A stretch of 64,000 nt of DNA, from positions 4,030,001-4,094,000 of the forward strand of contig CP169086.1 of NCBI GenBank assembly GCA_041890495.1, given 5' to 3'. The notes under the pieces are model-generated. The model was not told where the DNA came from. It did not search any database and was given only the letters and a program-made list of their open reading frames with translations. Source of the DNA: Escherichia boydii (GTDB lineage Bacteria; Pseudomonadota; Gammaproteobacteria; Enterobacterales; Enterobacteriaceae). Below are positions 60,651-64,000 of this stretch, piece by piece; positions within the stretch are counted from its first letter, which is position 1, and each line of letters opens with the position of its first letter. A program made the position numbers and the translations under genes.

Positions 60651-61784
60651 TCATAGTCTTAGCGAGGCGCGTCCCAGATAGCTGTCCCAGTCTTTCCATA
60701 CCGGCTGCAAACCCTGAGCGGTTAACGCGGCAGCAACCGCTTCCGGTCTGCGATCGTCGTGCGGTGAGAACTGCTCCAACTCGGGGTGATTATCGGCATA
60801 GCCACCTGGCTGCGTTTTCGAGAAGGCGCTGACGTTATTGATCGCCAGCGGAATAACGCGATCGCGAAACCACGGTGATTCCCGCGTGGAGAGTGACAGT
60901 TCAATCTCCGGTGCAAGCAGTCGGAAGGCGCAGATGGTTTGCACTAACTGGCGTTCATCCATAATCGACGCAGGCTCAATGCCGCCAGTACACGGGCGCA
61001 GGCGCGGAAAGGAGACAGAGTAACGGCTTTGCCAGTAATGCTGTTGCAGCCATAGCAAATGTTCGGCAACCATATAGCTGTCAACGCGCCAGTTGTCGGA
61101 AAGGCCAATTAGCGCGCCGAGGCCTATCTTATCAATCCCCGCACGCCCCAGCCGATCCGGCGTTTCCAGCCGCCAGAAGAAGTCCTGTTTTTTGCCTTTC
61201 AGATGATGGCGGGCATAAGTCGCCTCGTGATATGTCTCCTGATAAACCATCACGCCATCCAGACCAAGTTGCTTTAACTCGGCGTATTCCGTCTCCGCCA
61301 GCGGTTGCACTTCCATCTGTAGTGAAGAGAACTGTTCACGAAGGGCAGGGAGATGACGACGAAAGTAATCCATCCCCACTTTCGCCTGATGTTCACCAGT
61401 GACTAACAGCAGATGTTCAAAGCCCATCTCCCGTATAGCGGCACTTTCCCTGGCAATATCCGCTTCATCCAGCGTTTTGCGCTTGATGCGATTACTCATG
61501 GAAAATCCACAGTACGTGCAGTCGTTAGCGCAAAGATTGGAAAGATAAAGCGGGACGTAGAAACTAACTGTGTTGCCAAATCGCTGACGGGTCAGACGCT
61601 GCGCCCGTTGGGCCAGTTGTTCCAGATAGCCACTGGCGGCAGGCGATAACAGCGCCATCATGTCGTCGCGGGTGAGTTGCGAGGCATTTAGCGCCCGCTC
61701 TACGTCAGCAGCCGTTTTGCCGTTGATACGCAGGCGGATGTCGTCCCAGTCCAGTTGTCGCCAGCGATCGCTGAAGGTTTTCAT
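60651..61784 (-). CDS. thiH: tyrosine lyase ThiH (2-iminoacetate synthase)
   Basis: A 377-residue radical SAM enzyme that cleaves tyrosine to dehydroglycine and p-cresol for thiazole formation. The cluster Cys residues are Cys85, Cys89 and Cys92 in NLCANDCTYCGF. It overlaps thiG by four bases. It appears identical to K-12 except in the last residues (SLRL for SQRL), which may mark the left edge of the E. coli-like tract near 60665. Confidence 0.96.
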   Translation of the reverse strand: MKTFSDRWRQLDWDDIRLRINGKTAADVERALNASQLTRDDMMALLSPAASGYLEQLAQRAQRLTRQRFGNTVSFYVPLYLSNLCANDCTYCGFSMSNRIKRKTLDEADIARESAAIREMGFEHLLLVTGEHQAKVGMDYFRRHLPALREQFSSLQMEVQPLAETEYAELKQLGLDGVMVYQETYHEATYARHHLKGKKQDFFWRLETPDRLGRAGIDKIGLGALIGLSDNWRVDSYMVAEHLLWLQQHYWQSRYSVSFPRLRPCTGGIEPASIMDERQLVQTICAFRLLAPEIELSLSTRESPWFRDRVIPLAINNVSAFSKTQPGGYADNHPELEQFSPHDDRRPEAVAAALTAQGLQPVWKDWDSYLGRASLRL

Positions 61785-62551
61785 GCCGATGCCTCCAGAA
61801 ATCCGGTCAGCGGGCTGGTGGCATGAGCAAAATAACTGCGGCTGCCCGGTCCGGACTGACGTGCCAGTAGGCCTGCTTCTACCGCCAGACGAAATGCCTT
61901 CGCCATGTTGACGGGATCGTCCGCGACGGCAATCGCCGTATTCACTAACACCGCGTCGGCCCCCATTTCCAGCGCCTGCGCGGCATGGCTGGGAACGCCG
62001 ATGCCAGCATCGACAACCACCGGCACTGTGGCCTGCTGGATAATAATCTCCAGCATGGCGCGGGTTTCCAGTCCCTGATTCGAGCCAATCGGCGCGCCGA
62101 GCGGCATCACCGCTGCACAGCCGACTTCTTCCAGACGTTTACACAATACCGGATCGGCCCCGCAGTAAGGCAGCACGACAAATCCCTGTTGTACCAGCGT
62201 TTCGGCGGCTTTCAGGGTTTCGATGGGATCGGGCAACAGCCAGCGGGCGTCAGGGTGAATCTCTAATTTTAACCAGTTTGTGCCTAACGCTTCACGAGCC
62301 AGATGGGCGGCGAAAATGGCTTCTTCCGCTGTTTTCGCCCCGGATGTATTTGGCAGCAGGGTCACACCCGCCGCGATAAGCGGTTCGAGGATAGCGTCGT
62401 TGTGCTGGCGCAAGTCGACACGTTTCATCGCCAGTGTCACCAGCTGGCTGCCGGAAGCGCGGATCGCCTCCACCATCAGTTGTGAAGAAGCGAATTTCCC
62501 TGTGCCGGTAAACAGATGTGAATCAAACGTTTTGTCCGCAATACGTAACAT
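61781..62551 (-). CDS. thiG: thiazole synthase ThiG (reading frame fused to thiS)
   Basis: A 256-residue TIM-barrel enzyme that assembles thiazole phosphate from deoxyxylulose-5-phosphate, dehydroglycine and sulfur from ThiS-thiocarboxylate. Lys95 in NWLKLEIHP is the Schiff-base lysine. The K-12 start MLRIADKTF is used. In this sequence the upstream thiS frame runs into it without a stop, so a 323-residue ThiS-ThiG protein could be read. ThiG could still start at its own ATG if ribosomes reinitiate. Confidence 0.93.
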   Translation of the reverse strand: MLRIADKTFDSHLFTGTGKFASSQLMVEAIRASGSQLVTLAMKRVDLRQHNDAILEPLIAAGVTLLPNTSGAKTAEEAIFAAHLAREALGTNWLKLEIHPDARWLLPDPIETLKAAETLVQQGFVVLPYCGADPVLCKRLEEVGCAAVMPLGAPIGSNQGLETRAMLEIIIQQATVPVVVDAGIGVPSHAAQALEMGADAVLVNTAIAVADDPVNMAKAFRLAVEAGLLARQSGPGSRSYFAHATSPLTGFLEASA

Positions 62552-62752
62552 TTCAACCCCTGCAATAACCTGAAAAAGCAGGAGCTGGTCGCCATCCTGC
62601 ACGATATGTTGCGCCCACTGCTCACGCGGGACGATTTGCTGATTAATCGCCAGAGCCGCGCCCGCTTGTCGTTGGTCGAGTTGCTCCAGTAGTTCGTGAA
62701 CAGTTTGCCCGGCGGCGCACTGCATCGCTTGATCGTTAAACAGGATCTGCAT
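62552..62752 (-). pseudogene. thiS: sulfur carrier ThiS with lost C-terminal Gly-Gly (in-frame fusion to thiG)
   Basis: Residues [12 protein letters not shown] through LLLFQVIAG match E. coli ThiS (66 residues). ThiS must end in Gly-Gly, which ThiF adenylates and which carries the thiocarboxylate. Here four G (plus-strand CCCC at 62557-62560) replace the five I recall in K-12. The ending changes from AGG-stop to AG-Val-Glu-Met and the frame continues into ThiG. The carrier would be non-functional as written. A one-base homopolymer error is the simplest alternative. The start overlaps the end of thiF by 17 bases. Confidence 0.85.
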
Positions 62753-63491
62753 TGCTTCCTCCGCATACCGGGCAACCACTGGCGCGGCGCAACGCCAGGC
62801 TGCGCCACTGGCTCGATTTACCGTCGAACAGTCGGAGTTCTCCCGCAGGTGTCTCTATACCGCTTAATAACTTAATGGCTTCCAGTGCCTGCAAAGTGCC
62901 CATAACCCCGACCACCGGGCCAACCACGCCCGCCGTGCGGCAGTTGCGTTCTGGCTCCTGGTTATCTGGCCACAGGCAGCGGTAACACCCCTGCTCCCAG
63001 GGCGGCGTCAGTACCATCAACTGACCGCCAAATCCGACCGCGCTGGCGGTGATAAGCGGCGTGTTGAGTGCCACGCAGGCGGCATTAATCTCCTGGCGAG
63101 TCGCCATATTGTCGGTACAGTCGAGCACCACATCGGCCCGTGCAACCGCATCTTTTAACGCCTCACCCGTTAACCGTTGTTGTAATGCTGTCAGTTGAAT
63201 GTCGGGATTCAACTGTGTCAGTCGCTGTTGGCTGACCTGCGATTTCGGGCGATCGATATCTTCAGTGGTAAAGAGGATTTGTCGTTGCAGATTGCTTAAA
63301 TGCACATCGTCGTCATCTGCCAGTACCAGCGTCCCGACGCCAGCGCCCGCCAGGTACAGCGCAGCAGGTGTACCCAGCCCGCCCAGACCGATAATCAGCA
63401 CCTGGCTGTCGAGCAGTTTTTGCTGCCCGTCCAGAGCGATATCGTCGAGCAGGATTTGGCGGCTATAACGCATAAAGTCACGGTCATTCAT
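62736..63491 (-). CDS. thiF: ThiS adenylyltransferase ThiF
   Basis: A 251-residue E1-like enzyme that adenylates the ThiS C terminus. The nucleotide loop GLGGLGTP and adenylation-site Arg/Asp residues lie near residues 35-75. The zinc Cys pairs are CYRCLWP and [18 protein letters not shown] was chosen over a longer extension because it is the conserved E1 start. It overlaps thiE by 8 bases. Appears identical to K-12. Confidence 0.95.
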
Positions 63492-64000
63492 CGCCAACTC
63501 CTGCAATTTCCAGCAACTGTGCCGTTGCCAAACGCCAGTCTGCGGCTTGAGTAATGGCGCTGACGACGGCGATACTGCCGACACCCGTTGCTATCACCGC
63601 AGGCGCGCGTGCCAGACTGATACCGCCAATCGCCACGGTGGGATAATCCGCCAGTCGCTCAACATGCCGTGCCAGCTGTTCCAGCCCCTGCGGTGCAGAA
63701 GGCATCTGTTTGGTTTGCGTCGGGAACACATGTCCCAGCGCGATATAAGAGGGGCGTGCTGCCAGCGCGACGTCGATTTCCATATCGTCATGTGTCGAAA
63801 CGCCCAGCCGCAGGCCTGCCGCGCGGATGGCATTGAGATCGGTGGCTTGCAAATCTTCCTGCCCCAAATGGACGCCATACGCCTGATGCTTGATCGCCAG
63901 CCGCCAGTAATCGTTGATAAACAATCGCGCGTTATAGCGGCGGCCCAGCGCAATTGCCGCCACGACATCGGCTTCCACCTCTTCATCGCGCCGATCTTTG
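63484..64000 (-). CDS. thiE: thiamine-phosphate synthase ThiE (partial, 5' end beyond window)
   Basis: Residues from [12 protein letters not shown] to the stop (about 171 of 211) are present; the first 40 or so lie beyond the window edge. ThiE joins the thiazole and pyrimidine phosphates to make thiamine phosphate. The pyrophosphate-binding region [16 protein letters not shown] and the GGIS loop near the end are intact. An internal GTG near 63978 is not the true start. Confidence 0.95.

Noticed and set aside
60373..60699. Short ORF between the diguanylate cyclase gene and thiH
   Set aside because: No ribosome site, overlaps the thiH end and shows no conserved features.
61781..62752. ThiS-ThiG as a true evolved fusion enzyme
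   Set aside because: Only one base differs from the normal gene pair and the essential ThiS Gly-Gly end is destroyed, so mutation or error is far more likely.

Overview
The window is chromosomal DNA of an Enterobacter-like member of the Enterobacteriaceae. Nearly every gene has an E. coli K-12 counterpart, but most proteins differ from K-12 at many positions. The backbone also carries genes K-12 lacks here: a 2-ketogluconate (kgu) cluster, an extra ABC-F protein, a hydrolase/GlxA pair and a PTS IIB-IIA pair. All comparisons to K-12 are from memory; no alignment was run.

Layout. 1-2.4 kb: periplasmic alpha-amylase malS. 2.4-11.7 kb: bax and the xylose genes, xylRHGF on the minus strand and xylAB on the plus strand. 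11.7-14.7 kb: cysteine hydrolase/GlxA-like pair, wecH, ysaB. 14.8-17.9 kb: glyQS. 18-21.7 kb: ABC-F protein, yiaG, yiaF, cspA. 21.7-27 kb: minus-strand 2-ketogluconate operon (LacI regulator, kguE, kguK, kguT, ghrB/kguD-like reductase). 27-33.5 kb: yiaD, bisC, yiaC, tag, yhjY, yhjX. 33.7-42.4 kb: eptB, tRNA-Pro (proK) and dppABCDF. 42.4-57.9 kb: coaA, thrU-tyrU-glyT-thrT-tufB, secE-nusG, rplKAJL, rpoBC. 58-60.3 kb: PTS IIA/IIB and a diguanylate cyclase. 60.6-64 kb: thiH, thiG, thiS, thiF and part of thiE.

The most striking feature is mosaicism. At least three tracts look essentially identical to E. coli K-12 at protein level: about 3.4-10.0 kb (xylR to most of xylA), about 34.5-42.36 kb (3' half of eptB through dppF) and about 60.66 kb to the end (thi). 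glyQS (14.86-17.85 kb) is a probable fourth. They alternate with clearly diverged DNA, and two switches lie inside genes (xylA near codon 400, eptB near codon 257).

The E. coli-like tracts also hold all the visible frame damage: xylR and xylH are broken many times by mostly one-base homopolymer indels, proK has one extra G, and a missing G fuses thiS to thiG. The diverged tracts have intact frames. This fits either recombination with an E. coli donor plus poor local sequence, or an assembly patched with low-quality E. coli sequence. Read-level checks would separate the two.

Functionally the window combines pentose uptake and catabolism, 2-ketogluconate catabolism, dipeptide import, cell-envelope modification, thiazole synthesis and the core transcription/translation locus. 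If the indels are real, xylose import through XylFGH, xylose induction through XylR and ThiS-dependent thiazole synthesis would be lost.
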